Source of the DNA: Hippasteria phrygiana
Taxonomy: Eukaryota > Echinodermata > Asteroidea > Valvatida > Goniasteridae
Assembly (NCBI GenBank): GCA_037893225.1
Contig: JAZGUH010000400.1
Span: forward strand, 124,001-188,000
Reading direction: 5' to 3'
DNA: 64,000 nt
The position numbers and the translations under genes were made by a program. The notes below the pieces were generated by a model that saw nothing but the letters and a program-made list of their open reading frames with translations, did no database searches and had not been told where the DNA came from. Each line of letters starts with the position of its first letter. Position 1 is the stretch's first letter. This document shows positions 34,701 to 44,091 of this stretch, piece after piece.

Positions 34701-36495
34701 GGTCTGAGGACAGCCAAGTGTTTGTGTTTGCTGTCGGGCCGAGAAGTCCTTGATAACCTCTGGGGTAATTCTGTATAGAATATCCAATAGACAGACTCAT
34801 GGGGTTTAGCGGAGTGGTGTCTACGTGTCCAAGATTCCCAGTTTTGAATTTGAACATCCTGTTTAATGTCAATGACATACAAAAGGAATTTGGAAACCCA
34901 ATTTTGCAATTTACAGCCAATTCGGATACCCTGTTTCCAAATCCTACCTCAAACCTTGGATAGATTTGATCACAAATGCAAATTTGTGGCTCTATGATAC
35001 GCAAAATTTAAAATTTACCTAGTCAGTTTCCCTTGTGGATTGTTTGACGAGAAATAAAAAAGAATAGATTAGTGAAATTTGGCAATGTTTAATGGAAAAT
35101 TAGCTGTTGGGAAATTGTTTACTGTAGTTCCCCACCCATTAATCACAACAGTATTAACCCTCCTACTGTTATAACTATCATAACCTATCAAAAAACCTAA
35201 GCCCTTCCTCTCCAACAGCTTGTGTGTTTCAACCTGAAACTCGATACATGTAGGTAGGGTAGTTGTTGGCTCCATTTTGGCACCGAGAGAGGGAGGGTTA
35301 ATTTCCCTTCGAGTACAGTGGGGGAGTTCAAAACAACCCCCACCAACCAATGAGAGACAAGAAACAAGATCAGTTGACATTGTGCCAACCAGGATAATCT
35401 GAATATTTCTCTTCACAGCATAGGTTAGATAAATGAACTGAATTCAGAAAATTATTCAAGTACCTGCCCTTGGTCTTGCGTGGCCCTGGACAATCTTCTG
35501 CTCTCCTCACTGCCCAGTGTATTGAATGTGCCAGCAGGCTGAAAGGGGCTTGGTGTGGGGCTCCTCCCGGAGTTCCTGAGAGTGGCGATCTTGTTCTCGG
35601 CACTCTCGGCACGTTGTATCAGTTCCTCCATGTGAACCTTTAGGGCTTCCCGGGCACCGGCCTGCTCCTCAGCGGTGTCCTGGAGGAACTGGTTTAGCTG
35701 CCTCACGGTTCTGAAATATTTCAGACAAAATATGAGGAGTTTAAGAAAAGTCGGATCAGCCGGACCTACAAGTAGTTGGATATAGCCAGATCCTCCATTT
35801 AAAATATTTCAAACTTAATACAGGAAAAGACTTGTGATGTTTGCAAAAATCTACAGAAAACAGTAGAAATTGATAATTTGCTGTAAATTGAAAGGCAAGC
35901 TGCAATGCTTTTATACAAATGTGTAACTAAGATTGCACTATATGCTTTTTGCAGCCTTTAAGTCCCACAATTTTGATTTTCTGGAAACTTACTTTTCCCT
36001 CGATGCCAACTGCTTCTCTTGCAGACTGAGTCTGGTCTCCAACTTCCCAATCCGCCTCAGTGTCTGCTCCAGTTGCTGCCCCAATTCATGATTTTGGCCC
36101 CTCAGCTTCACCCCCTCTAGAGTCTCCCTCTGAAGGCCACGAGACACCCTCCAGGCCTCTCTTTCTTTCCTCCTAAGATCATCCTTTAGCTGACTGACCA
36201 GCAAATTTTCCTCGGGTCTTGGAAATAATCCATTCCACCCTGGTGCAGGCTGGAGCTCTGCTGTGGACATGCGGACCAGCTCTCTCTTGGCTGCAGTCAT
36301 CAAGGAATGACTTGGGTCTCTGCCTGTGTTTCTAGGTTGGCTACGTGATGATGACAGCGCCCTCTGCAGGATTTCCACAGTTTGCGACTTCTCTGATAAG
36401 CGTCCCGAGTATAGAAGTTGTGTCTCCAGGATCTTGGCTTGGCGGGAGAAAGGACCTCCGGGAAAGAGCCAGTCATAGTCTGTAGCTGTATCCAT
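25717..36495 (-). CDS. FBXO41: FBXO41 orthologue, F-box and LRR ubiquitin ligase adaptor, 11 coding exons
   Basis: Coding exons: 36495-35993, 35464-35710, 33867-34770 (or up to 34858, see findings), 33115-33284, 31441-31547, 30678-30776, 30010-30159, 28221-28339, 26771-26929, 25996-26093, 25717-25776. The phases fit and give about 871 residues, close to human (875). Residues about 98-215 are coiled coil, with a VRQLNQFLQDTAEE segment matching FBXO41. A Ser/Pro-rich linker with an acidic run follows. The exon at 33115 carries the F-box (LAVFSHLNTETLLTCAEVCR). C-terminal leucine-rich repeats include LFLASCYCRNL, GHEVIWALGAGCR and SNRCLQMIGRCWP. F-box proteins bind SKP1 to recruit substrates to SCF ligases; FBXO41 is neuron-enriched in mammals. 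The start at 36495 has an in-frame TAG 18 bp upstream, and no N-terminal zinc finger like that of human FBXO41 was found. Confidence 0.9.
27840..28075. repeat. Degenerate GGAGGATTTTG repeat
   Basis: Scattered imperfect GGAGGATTTTG/GGAGGATT units over about 235 bp in an FBXO41 intron. Non-coding. Confidence 0.55.
28457..28781 (+). mobile_element. MITE family M1 copy
   Basis: Contains GACGACGGCCAGAGCC, ACAAAGCTTTCATTC, AATAGGACCACTCTATTCA and GGCTGCACAGCCCC in the same order as other M1 copies. The ends are eroded (TTATCCTCTTGAA ... CAACGGGTTA). It lies in an FBXO41 intron. Confidence 0.75.
28935..29042 (-). mobile_element. tRNA-derived SINE, inverted copy
   Basis: On the minus strand it has GATAGCTCAGTTGGTAGAGC and GGTTCAAATCCC with the tail CTGCCAGTTTTCTTTGTTCA, matching 12976-13065. 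Stems are incomplete, so it is not called as a tRNA. Confidence 0.75.
29150..29697. mobile_element. hAT-like non-autonomous element with perfect 8-bp target duplication
   Basis: Starts CAGTGTTGTAACCAAGTCA and ends TCAACAAGACTG. CCTTACAG flanks it at 29142-29149 and 29698-29705. Both ends are built of AAGTC pentamer arrays around a central 230-bp unique segment. It lies in the FBXO41 intron between exons 28221-28339 and 30010-30159, and its end sequence is related to 24575-24805. Confidence 0.85.
30298..30510 (-). repeat. Interspersed repeat R, uninterrupted copy
   Basis: Its reverse complement matches 50737-50820 plus 51443-51725 (GATCTGTTGCTACTC, TGTTCTACAGATA, GGTAAATGTTCCACCGGCTT). It has one TAAATGTT, at 30419-30426, where the other copy carries a transposon. 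It lies in an FBXO41 intron. Confidence 0.8.
31040..31052 (-). promoter_or_regulatory. Perfect DR1 nuclear-receptor element
   Basis: TGACCTTTGACCT is the reverse complement of AGGTCAAAGGTCA, the consensus DR1 bound by RXR heterodimers and HNF4-type receptors. A related TGACCTTTGACAT lies near 30889. Whether it is used is unknown; it sits in an apparently repetitive stretch of an FBXO41 intron. Confidence 0.4.
31816..32686. mobile_element. MITE with internal 11-bp minisatellite
   Basis: Left end AAGGCCGGTTTATAGTCGGT and right end, inverted, AAGGCTGGTTTATAGTCGGT form terminal inverted repeats of about 28 bp. Inside, 31926-32221 is about 27 tandem copies of the 11-bp unit ACGCGCAGCAT. An 11-bp period leaves all frames open, so the Cys/Arg/Ala-rich frames are not genes. 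It lies in the FBXO41 intron after the F-box exon. Confidence 0.85.
32734..33053 (-). mobile_element. MITE family M1, inverted copy
   Basis: Reverse complement of the M1 consensus, from TTAACCACATGTG to TTCAAGAGGTTAA. Its edge is about 60 bp from the FBXO41 F-box exon donor at 33115. Confidence 0.8.
35154..35301. mobile_element. 148-bp MITE, TTAACCCTCC ends
   Basis: Begins TTAACCCTCCTAC and ends GGGAGGGTTAA. Matches 52653-52802 (inverted interior CTTGTGTGTTTCAACCTG, AATGGAGCC) and the ends of the disrupted copy at 47983. It lies in an FBXO41 intron. Confidence 0.75.
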
Positions 36496-36923
36496 GCTGG
36501 TGGACGAATGGCCCTATCTGTGATAAAGTGCAGAGCTGAAGCCTTAGACTATTAGAGGTTGAATATAGCTGATGCATATACCCTTTCAAAAAAAAGAGAC
36601 CAAAGATTATAAACGAAGAGAGGTTCTGATTAAAATTAGCCAAGGGAAAGATTTTACTTTAATACCCCCACCAAAATTGGTCAGGAACAGCAAAATCTTG
36701 GAAAATAACCAACCGTCCTTGATAAGTGACAACTATCTAAACATGTGGCACAACATGTTCTTTCAAGATTTGTTATTTATAGCAAAATCCATCAAACATG
36801 AAGCAGAAATTAATGTGTACGTGTATGCATGGACTGATGGAGGAAGGAACACTCCTTCTTCCATGGTGTATGTGAACAGTATGAGTGACCATACACTATG
36901 CCAAGAACATTAGAAAACACAAA

Positions 36924-37105
36924 CGGAAAGAGTTCCATATCCGGACATTACCTCATGCACAAAGTCTATAGAATAAGTTGAAATTGTTTCCCTCCTATAA
37001 GTATTATTAATAAATTCGTGTTTCTTCATCAGGTTTACACTTTTTTGTCGTTTTTAAGTCATATTAAGGGAAAATAAGTGATGTCCGGATATGGAACTCT
37101 TTCCG
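36924..37105. mobile_element. MITE, AGAGTTCCATATCCGG family, compact copy
   Basis: CGGAAAGAGTTCCATATCCGG is repeated inverted at the right end, with the same interior as 8123-8327. It lies about 430 bp upstream of the FBXO41 start codon. Confidence 0.8.
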
Positions 37106-37372
37106 ACTAATTTACTTACAGGTTAATTGTAAATTTGTGGTTTGATTTGCCTTTAACGTTTCATGCAGTTGCAGCCCAGCAGCTTACCATGGAGGTAGGA
37201 AACCTCCATGAGCTGTAAGTTTTACACACCACCTTCCGATCCCGCGCTCATCATCCATAATTATATCCGTGGAAAAAACAAAACAACCAAAGCTGCTGAT
37301 GAGCGCCCTCAAGAGAAAATTACAAGGGCGCTAATTAACTTGGGAAAGTGTGGTAGCTGCACCACCGCGGGG

Positions 37373-38040
37373 GAGCCGGCGGGGGGCTAGTCTATGGAAT
37401 AGCCGCTCGTGCAACGCGACGAGCATGCAATGCATGCAACGTCTGATACTCAGACAAGCGGGGGGCTAGTCTATGGAATAGCCGCTCGTGCAACGCGACG
37501 AGCGTCTATAATATGTGTGCAGATCCGGCGATTAATTATGCAAGACATCTGCCTCCTGACCTCTAGATTTTGACCAATCAGCCTGTTCGTTTTTTGGACC
37601 TTCGGTAAGCCACTGATCAGACAGGCGCGCGTTGCTACCCAGGCAAGTGACGTGACGCGCCCCAGATATGCATGTCTTTGAGAAATGTAAACATTTCTGC
37701 ACGCGCACGGAATCATGTTGCAGTTGTACTGTACGTACCGCGCCCGCGTGCGCGTGCTGGGGAAGCACGCGCGCGCGACACGGCGGCATTTGAATTATTT
37801 CGTTGCTATGGCATTGCTGCATACGCGCCGTGATGAATGCTGAGAAATGGAGTCAGCTGACACCTACCAACCAATCAGTGCCTTCGTCGACATTTCTGAT
37901 CGAAATGACGTCACAAGTTGCAAAGTCCACTCCGATTGGCTGGCGCGCGGGGTCGCATAAATTAGCATGTCCGCATATATCAGACGTTGATATGCATGCA
38001 ATGCATGCAACGTCTGATACTCAGACAAGCGGGGGGCCGG
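37373..38040. repeat. Local duplication, GGGGGGCTAGTCTATGGAAT unit, upstream of FBXO41
   Basis: GGGGGGCTAGTCTATGGAAT with GCCGCTCGTGCAACGCGACG occurs at 37381 and 37459. ATGCATGCAACGTCTGATAC and ACTCAGACAAGCGG occur at 37430 and again near 38005. The intervening DNA is unusually rich in CpG and GCGC for this window, and may include the FBXO41 promoter, which is inference from position only. Confidence 0.55.
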
Positions 38041-38195
38041 GGATCGGAGGGGGTTGGGGAAGGGGAAGGGAGGGGGCGGGGGATGGGTAGGGTTGCCCGT
38101 GGATTAAGACAAGTTTAAAGCATATATGATTCCAAGTAATATACGAGGTTTTAACATTGGATTGCGCAGACTAGAGGCGGGTCTAGTGGGAATCT

Positions 38196-38210
38196 CAGTG
38201 GCGTAGCCAA

Positions 38211-38242
<32 letters not shown>

Positions 38243-38495
38243 AGACTTCCCCCTGTGGGAACTCTTTCCCCCTCTTGCCCCCCCCCCCCCCTGGAAAATT
38301 TGGATATTTTGGTGGTTTTTTTTGGGGGGGGGGGGGGGTGTCGCCATCTGTATAGTGGCTTACCGTATAGTGTGTAGATATGCGTTACTATAGCGTGGAC
38401 CTATTTTAAGAAGTCGAATTTCCCCCCTTGAAAATAGCCATTCCCCCGTTCCCCCCCCCCCCCCCTCCTCTAGGAAGAGCCTGGCCACGCCACTG
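38196..38495. mobile_element. MITE with CAGTGGCGTAGCCA ends and G/C tracts
   Basis: CAGTGGCGTAGCCA at the left and TGGCCACGCCACTG at the right form inverted ends. The inside is dominated by runs of G and C, including 31 G at 38211-38241. No coding content. Confidence 0.65.
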
Positions 38496-38540
38496 AGTGG
38501 GATACCAGGCGCGAATCCGGGGGGGGGGGGGGGACCTCCC

Positions 38541-39047
38541 CCTGCTCGCTGCAATGTTTTTATTTTATTTATTTTTAAGTGTTTTTTAATTTTTTAATTT
38601 ATTTATTTTTTTATTTTGTAGGGGCCTACGCCTAAAGTTGCAAACTAAAAACCCTACAGGTCTTATTTTGCCTATGGCTAAGAACAAAACAAAGAGGTTA
38701 AATGGCGCCACCAACGATGAGAAGAGAAAGTGTGTCCACGGGATGGGTGGTGTGGGTTGACAGTGCCCCTCCCAAAAGAATTTAATTAATATGCTCCTTT
38801 CCTTTTAAAAGTAATTTACAGTTTGCGAGAATGTCACAGATCTTAATATTTCTTAATTTATTCTCCAACTTTGGAACAAAATATTCTGATTCTCAAAAAT
38901 GAATCAGTGTCCCATTACCCCTCGTAGCATTTCGATATATCCGGATCCCCACCCACTGTAGGGGAATGGACCACAGCCTCCAAATCGTCATTGGAAATCA
39001 CAACCTTATGGGGGGGGGGGGGGGGGGGGTGTCCCTCCCTGGCTATG
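38541..39047. other. Non-coding spacer
   Basis: T-rich and low-complexity; a G-run of about 20 lies at 39011-39029. No gene or repeat ends recognised. Confidence 0.4.
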
Positions 39048-40537
39048 TGTGGCAGGGCCAAATTATATTGCCTTGTTATTTTTAGAGAGTTGCTCCCCTG
39101 CTTATATTTTTAACATGTACTGTGGTTTATTTAGTTGTGTGTCCCCCTGGCCCCAGTACCAGCACCCCCCCCCCTTCCCTTGACCACAGTTATACTTGTG
39201 TACAAAGTTTTAGCTTGCCTTCACTTAGCAGACCGGCGGAGAAGAGTGCACATGTGCCTCTTTCACACTCCTTTGAGTTGTGCGACCTGCCGTAGCCTTG
39301 TCTTTCGTCTGCTACAGTGCCCTGGTAAGTTTTATCGTCCAATTGGTGTTCTTTTTATATTGTATAATCTTATTTCGAGTAGTTTTTGATAGGTTTTATT
39401 TGGTTTAAAGCGAGGTTTTATCTTTGGAAAGTTATAGTTTCTTTTTGAGAAAGCTTTGAGATTTTGCTTTATCATGATGGGTCGAGCGCATTTGCATTTT
39501 GTATTATTGTGATTTTCTTGCCTTTGTGATTTGAAATAAGCAAAGGAGTACTGTTTTGCCAATGGGATGACTTGAGTTTTCTTTGACTAGTTTTATGTTA
39601 AATTATATATATTTTTTGTACAAGTTATCAATTTCTACTTTAGAACTTTTCTTGTTTCTCTTAGGATGGTTTAATTGCCATGGAGAATTTCTTTTTGTGG
39701 AGAAAGACTTTATTTTTACCCCTAGAACATGTAGATTGAATGACTTTAGAGTGTATCTCTACCATTGTTTCAAGTAGGAGATCTGGTTTTCCCACAGAGA
39801 TTTAAGTGTGCAAATTCCTTTCTGAGTTTATCATTTGAATGTTTATTCATGATAGATTAGACTTTCTTCAGCCCCATTTTCGCCTGTATTATATGACCAC
39901 CTGTTTGTAACTTTATTGCTCTTTTCAAGTCTTAGACTTCATGGACTTGAGGAAGTCTACTTTAAGTTAATTGCTTGGCCATGTGCTGCTGTGGTTTCAG
40001 AGCCCTAATCCCTTATGTAAACTCATTAGATATTCACAAGAAAGTTCTTTGTTTCCAGCATATGTATACTTTACTGTATACAGTGTATAGGCAACATGTA
40101 CATGTATAGCAGATTTAACCTTGGTTTCGATTTATCATGAGCACTTTGTTTTGATGTATTTCTTAATTGTATTCTTTCTTTTCTCTTTTCTTTTGATTCT
40201 TATAGGTTTCAATCAGAGTGTACATAAGGTCCATTATTTGATACTCTGTGTTGGTTTAAGCATACCTTGCTCTTTGGTTTAAACTGTGTTATTTTTTTGT
40301 TGGTTTAAACTGTTTTATTTGGTGTTTGGTTTAAAGAGTTTTGAATAAGTTTATAATTGTGTCTGGTTTTATTTTTCCAAGGTTTGAGTCACAAGTTCAC
40401 TTCATTCTAAATCCTTTTCCTAATAAAATAGTTCGCGACTTGTTCTTTAGATCCTGGTATTGCATTGTCTGTCTTTTTGTTGTGTCGAGTAAAGTCCCCA
40501 TGATGTGTCATTTTTCCAGGTTACATTTTTATATTTT

Positions 40538-40553
40538 TGGTGGAGAATCCGGG
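40538..40553 (+). promoter_or_regulatory. Candidate primer binding site
   Basis: TGGTGGAGAATCCGGG starts 12 nt after the 5' LTR with the TGG expected to pair with a tRNA CCA end. I cannot assign the tRNA; the offset is larger than in most elements. Confidence 0.4.
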
Positions 40554-40701
40554 TAAGACTATCGTTTTTTTAACGTAGCCAACTATTTTTTAGGATTAGG
40601 GTTTTCTTTTTGAGAGTGTTTTTTTGTGTGTGTTTTTGGTGGTCAGTCCTTAAGTTTTTTTCGGTCAAACCAACACAGAGTTGATTTTTAGTGGATCCTG
40701 A

Positions 40702-41760
40702 ATGTGCATGATGACTGAACCAGCAGTGCTGACGCCTCTTCAGGTTTGTGGGTTTGACACAGTGCCGTCAAGCCCACCCCTTGTCAATCTGGAGTTGCCA
40801 CCCAGTGCAGAGCGTCAGCCAAGCCTGCTGGATCTCCTTCACCACCAGGCATACATGCAAGAGGTTGTCCTGCAGCAGTCCAGGCAGATTGACATGCTGA
40901 AGTCGATAGTCAGCAAAGTTGTTGGGGAACAGCAGCAACAGAGGCGGTACATCATATGCCTAGAGAGTGCCTTGTTAGAGAAGAAGACCTATCGTTCCCG
41001 ACAAGTTTCCCCTATCCCCACATCATCGCCAGACCAGAAGGATAGTCCCCTGCCCGTTTCAGCTCCCCCCAAGCAGAAGTTGGTTTCCAAGAGTGGTGGT
41101 GGTCGCCAAGCCCACGTGATAAGTAGCCCTGATGAGGTGCCGAGATCTACGGCCAAATTACAGGGTACCTGCCATGGGGCGACACCTGCCACTCTGGTTG
41201 AGGCGCAGCAGAGCGACCCAGCTATCCGCAGAGTGGTGGAGTTGAAGGCGGCAAATCCGACAAGGATGGGCAGGAGGAAAATGATGGAGGAGTCGAGAGT
41301 CGTTAGAAGACTACTCGATTCATGGAATCAGCTTGAGGTGAAGGGCGGTCTTCTCCTACATAGAGAGGGCAGAGACAGGGTTCGCTACCTAGCTGTTCTC
41401 CCTCAGTGCTTGAGACGGGCTGTTCTTGAAAGTCTCCACAACACCATGGAAACGCGTGGCTACGGCAAGGTGTTGAAGCTTGTGAGGCAACGATACTTCT
41501 GGCCAGGCCTCCACGACGAGACCATGACGTATATGAGGCGGCACCTGAAGTCCGTGCACCAGGAGAAGAGGAAGACGCCGACCCCTGTAGCCACGACTGA
41601 CACCGGCAGCATTCCAGCACCTAGTGAATTCCAAGATGACGACTCATCATCGTCACCATCGTGCACGACCCAAGTCAGCCAGCAGTCTTCCTCAAGTTCT
41701 ATCCCTGGCACCAGTAGTTTGTGTGAGTTGATAGTCCAACCACCAGACGGATTCGATTAG
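40702..41760 (+). CDS. LTR-element ORF: coiled coil plus integrase zinc-binding-like module
   Basis: Intact 352-codon ORF. Residues about 41-90 are Leu/Gln-rich (LLDLLHHQAYMQEVVLQQSR) and probably coiled coil. About 164-286 follow the layout of the region before and including the Gypsy integrase N-terminal HHCC domain: a SDPAIRRVVELK segment, a YLAVLPQCLRRAVLESLH strand-helix and the RQRYFWPGL signature. The usual ligands are altered: His246 is present, the second His position is Tyr254, and His281/His286 lie where the CxxC pair is expected. There is no DDE core. The C-terminal 60 residues are Ser-rich and acidic. The function is unknown; a gag-like or DNA/RNA-binding role is only a guess. 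Confidence 0.75.
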   Translation: MCMMTEPAVLTPLQVCGFDTVPSSPPLVNLELPPSAERQPSLLDLLHHQAYMQEVVLQQSRQIDMLKSIVSKVVGEQQQQRRYIICLESALLEKKTYRSRQVSPIPTSSPDQKDSPLPVSAPPKQKLVSKSGGGRQAHVISSPDEVPRSTAKLQGTCHGATPATLVEAQQSDPAIRRVVELKAANPTRMGRRKMMEESRVVRRLLDSWNQLEVKGGLLLHREGRDRVRYLAVLPQCLRRAVLESLHNTMETRGYGKVLKLVRQRYFWPGLHDETMTYMRRHLKSVHQEKRKTPTPVATTDTGSIPAPSEFQDDDSSSSPSCTTQVSQQSSSSSIPGTSSLCELIVQPPDGFD

Positions 41761-43479
41761 ATCATTGATTAGTTAAATTGCATTATTTTGTTATGTTTGT
41801 TGAAGACCAGTTTGAAGGTTCCCTTATATATTTATGGCTTCGCATTTGAGAGATTTTTTTATAGGTATTTTATTTTGGGTTCTGATCTATTTTTGTTGTA
41901 AATTTGAAGATCTTTTTAGAATTTATTTTATTTTAGACCTTGCTGAGGACAGCAATGGATTTAACAGGGCGTGAGTGTGGCAGGGCCAAATTATATTGCC
42001 TTGTTATTTTTAGAGAGTTGCTCCCCTGCTTATATTTTTAACATGTACTGTGGTTTATTTAGTTGTGTGTCCCCCTGGCCCCAGTACCAGCACCCCCCCC
42101 CCCCCCCTTCCCTTGACCACAGTTATACTTGTGTACAAAGTTTTAGCTTGCCTTCACTTAGCAGACCGGCGGAGAAGAGTGCACATGTGCCTCTTTCACA
42201 CTCCTTTGAGTTGTGCGACCTGCCGTAGCCTTGTCTTTCGTCTGCTACAGTGCCCTGGTAAGTTTTATCGTCCAATTGGTGTTCTTTTTATATTGTATAA
42301 TCTTATTTCGAGTATCATTACAGTTTTTGATAGGTTTTATTTGGTTTAAAGCGAGGTTTTATCTTTGGAAAGTTATAGTTTCTTTTTGAGAAAGCTTTGA
42401 GATTTTGCTTTATCATGATGGGTCGAGCGCATTTGCATTTTGTATTATTGTGATTTTCTTGCCTTTGTGATTTGAAATAAGCAAAGGAGTACTGTTTTGC
42501 CAATGGGATGACTTGAGTTTTCTTTGACTAGTTTTATGTTAAATTATATATATTTTTTGTACAAGTTATCAATTTCTACTTTAGAACTTTTCTTGTTTCT
42601 CTTAGGATGGTTTAATTGCCATGGAGAATTTCTTTTTGTGGAGAAAGACTTTATTTTTACCCCTAGAACATGTAGATTGAATGACTTTAGAGTGTATCTC
42701 TACCATTGTTTCAAGTAGGAGATCTGGTTTTCCCACAGAGATTTAAGTGTGCAAATTCCTTTCTGAGTTTATCATTTGAATGTTTATTCATGATAGATTA
42801 GACTTTCTTCAGCCCCATTTTCGCCTGTATTATATGACCACCTGTTTGTAACTTTATTGCTCTTTTCAAGTCTTAGACTTCATGGACTTGAGGAAGTCTA
42901 CTTTAAGTTAATTGCTTGGCCATGTGCTGCTGTGGTTTCAGAGCCCTAATCCCTTATGTAAACTCATTAGATATTCACAAGAAAGTTCTTTGTTTCCAGC
43001 ATATGTATACTTTACTGTATACAGTGTATAGGCAACATGTACATGTATAGCAGATTTAACCTTGGTTTCGATTTATCATGAGCACTTTGTTTTGATGTAT
43101 TTCTTAATTGTATTCTTTCTTTTCTCTTTTCTTTTGATTCTTATAGGTTTCAATCAGAGTGTACATAAGGTCCATTATTTGATACTCTGTGTTGGTTTAA
43201 GCATACCTTGCTCTTTGGTTTAAACTGTGTTATTTTTTTGTTGGTTTAAACTGTTTTATTTGGTGTTTGGTTTAAAGAGTTTTGAATAAGTTTATAATTG
43301 TGTCTGGTTTTATTTTTCCAAGGTTTGAGTCACAAGTTCACTTCATTCTAAATCCTTTTCCTAATAAAATAGTTCGCGACTTGTTCTTTAGATCCTGGTA
43401 TTGCATTGTCTGTCTTTTTGTTGTGTCGAGTAAAGTCCCCATGATGTGTCATTTTTCCAGGTTACATATGCACTATAGG

Positions 43480-44091
43480 CTTCCCCATAAATGCGGTTTA
43501 AAAACAAAGCGGCAGCTGGTAAACTTGTTTTGGAAATGGCCGTATCCTTCCCAGACCCTTTCCCCTCCATTGTCTAGTGTATGCTGGAGAGGCCGGGAAT
43601 GCAGCTCAAAGATCAAATCAATCCATGGTGAGACAGGCTGCAAGTGATCGGTGGAAGTCATAATGATGTAGACTCGGTCTATCACCGTTATGTGGAAACT
43701 AAGTATTATTCGATTTGGAATGATGAGAGTCACCCATTACATGAAATTCTTGCCAGACAAATAATTTCGCGTAGTGGTAGGATGAGACTTGCAAAACCTG
43801 GCACAAAATCACGACACCCGCGATCTATTTTATTTCTCCATGATTATATCCAGAGCCATCTCATTTCATAATTCCAATTTTAAGCATTAGTTTTTATATT
43901 AAAAAATGTGTGACATTGACAGTGGAAGTGGTACATTTTGATATGTTTTAATTATCTACATTTCACAATCTAATTTTTAGATTGTAATGTTTAGTGTTTT
44001 TGTGAGGTTGTAAATATAAATATTTATATCTTTTCTTATTGTATCGGTGAGCAAATGTAATTTTCTTTGTGGATCAATAAAGTAAGGCCGT
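43480..44091 (+). mobile_element. 3' end of a non-LTR retrotransposon
   Basis: The frame at 43644-43871 ends with HPLHEILARQIISRSGRMRL and a KSRHPRSILFLHDYI tail, like the C-terminal segment of several LINE ORF2 proteins. It is followed by an AT-rich 3' UTR ending AATAAAG. Upstream frames are broken. The LTR element at 39048 is inserted at or near its 5' side. Confidence 0.55.

Larger units (their letters stand above)
39048..43466 (+). mobile_element. Young non-autonomous LTR retrotransposon
   Basis: Two long terminal repeats, 39048-40525 (1478 bp) and 41976-43466 (1491 bp), both start TGTGGCAGGG and end AGGTTACA. By eye they differ only by a poly-C length change and an 8-bp insertion near 42317, so insertion is recent. 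TATG flanks both sides (39044-39047 and 43467-43470), a 4-bp target duplication. The 1450-bp interior is shorter than an LTR and has no reverse transcriptase, RNase H, protease or integrase core. Its one long ORF is 40702-41760. This resembles large-LTR non-autonomous (LARD/TR-GAG-like) elements, presumably mobilised by a Gypsy-type partner. Confidence 0.93.

Noticed and set aside
39135..40556. Several short frames repeated at 42050-43647
   Set aside because: They fall in the two LTR copies and show no protein family resemblance or codon constraint.
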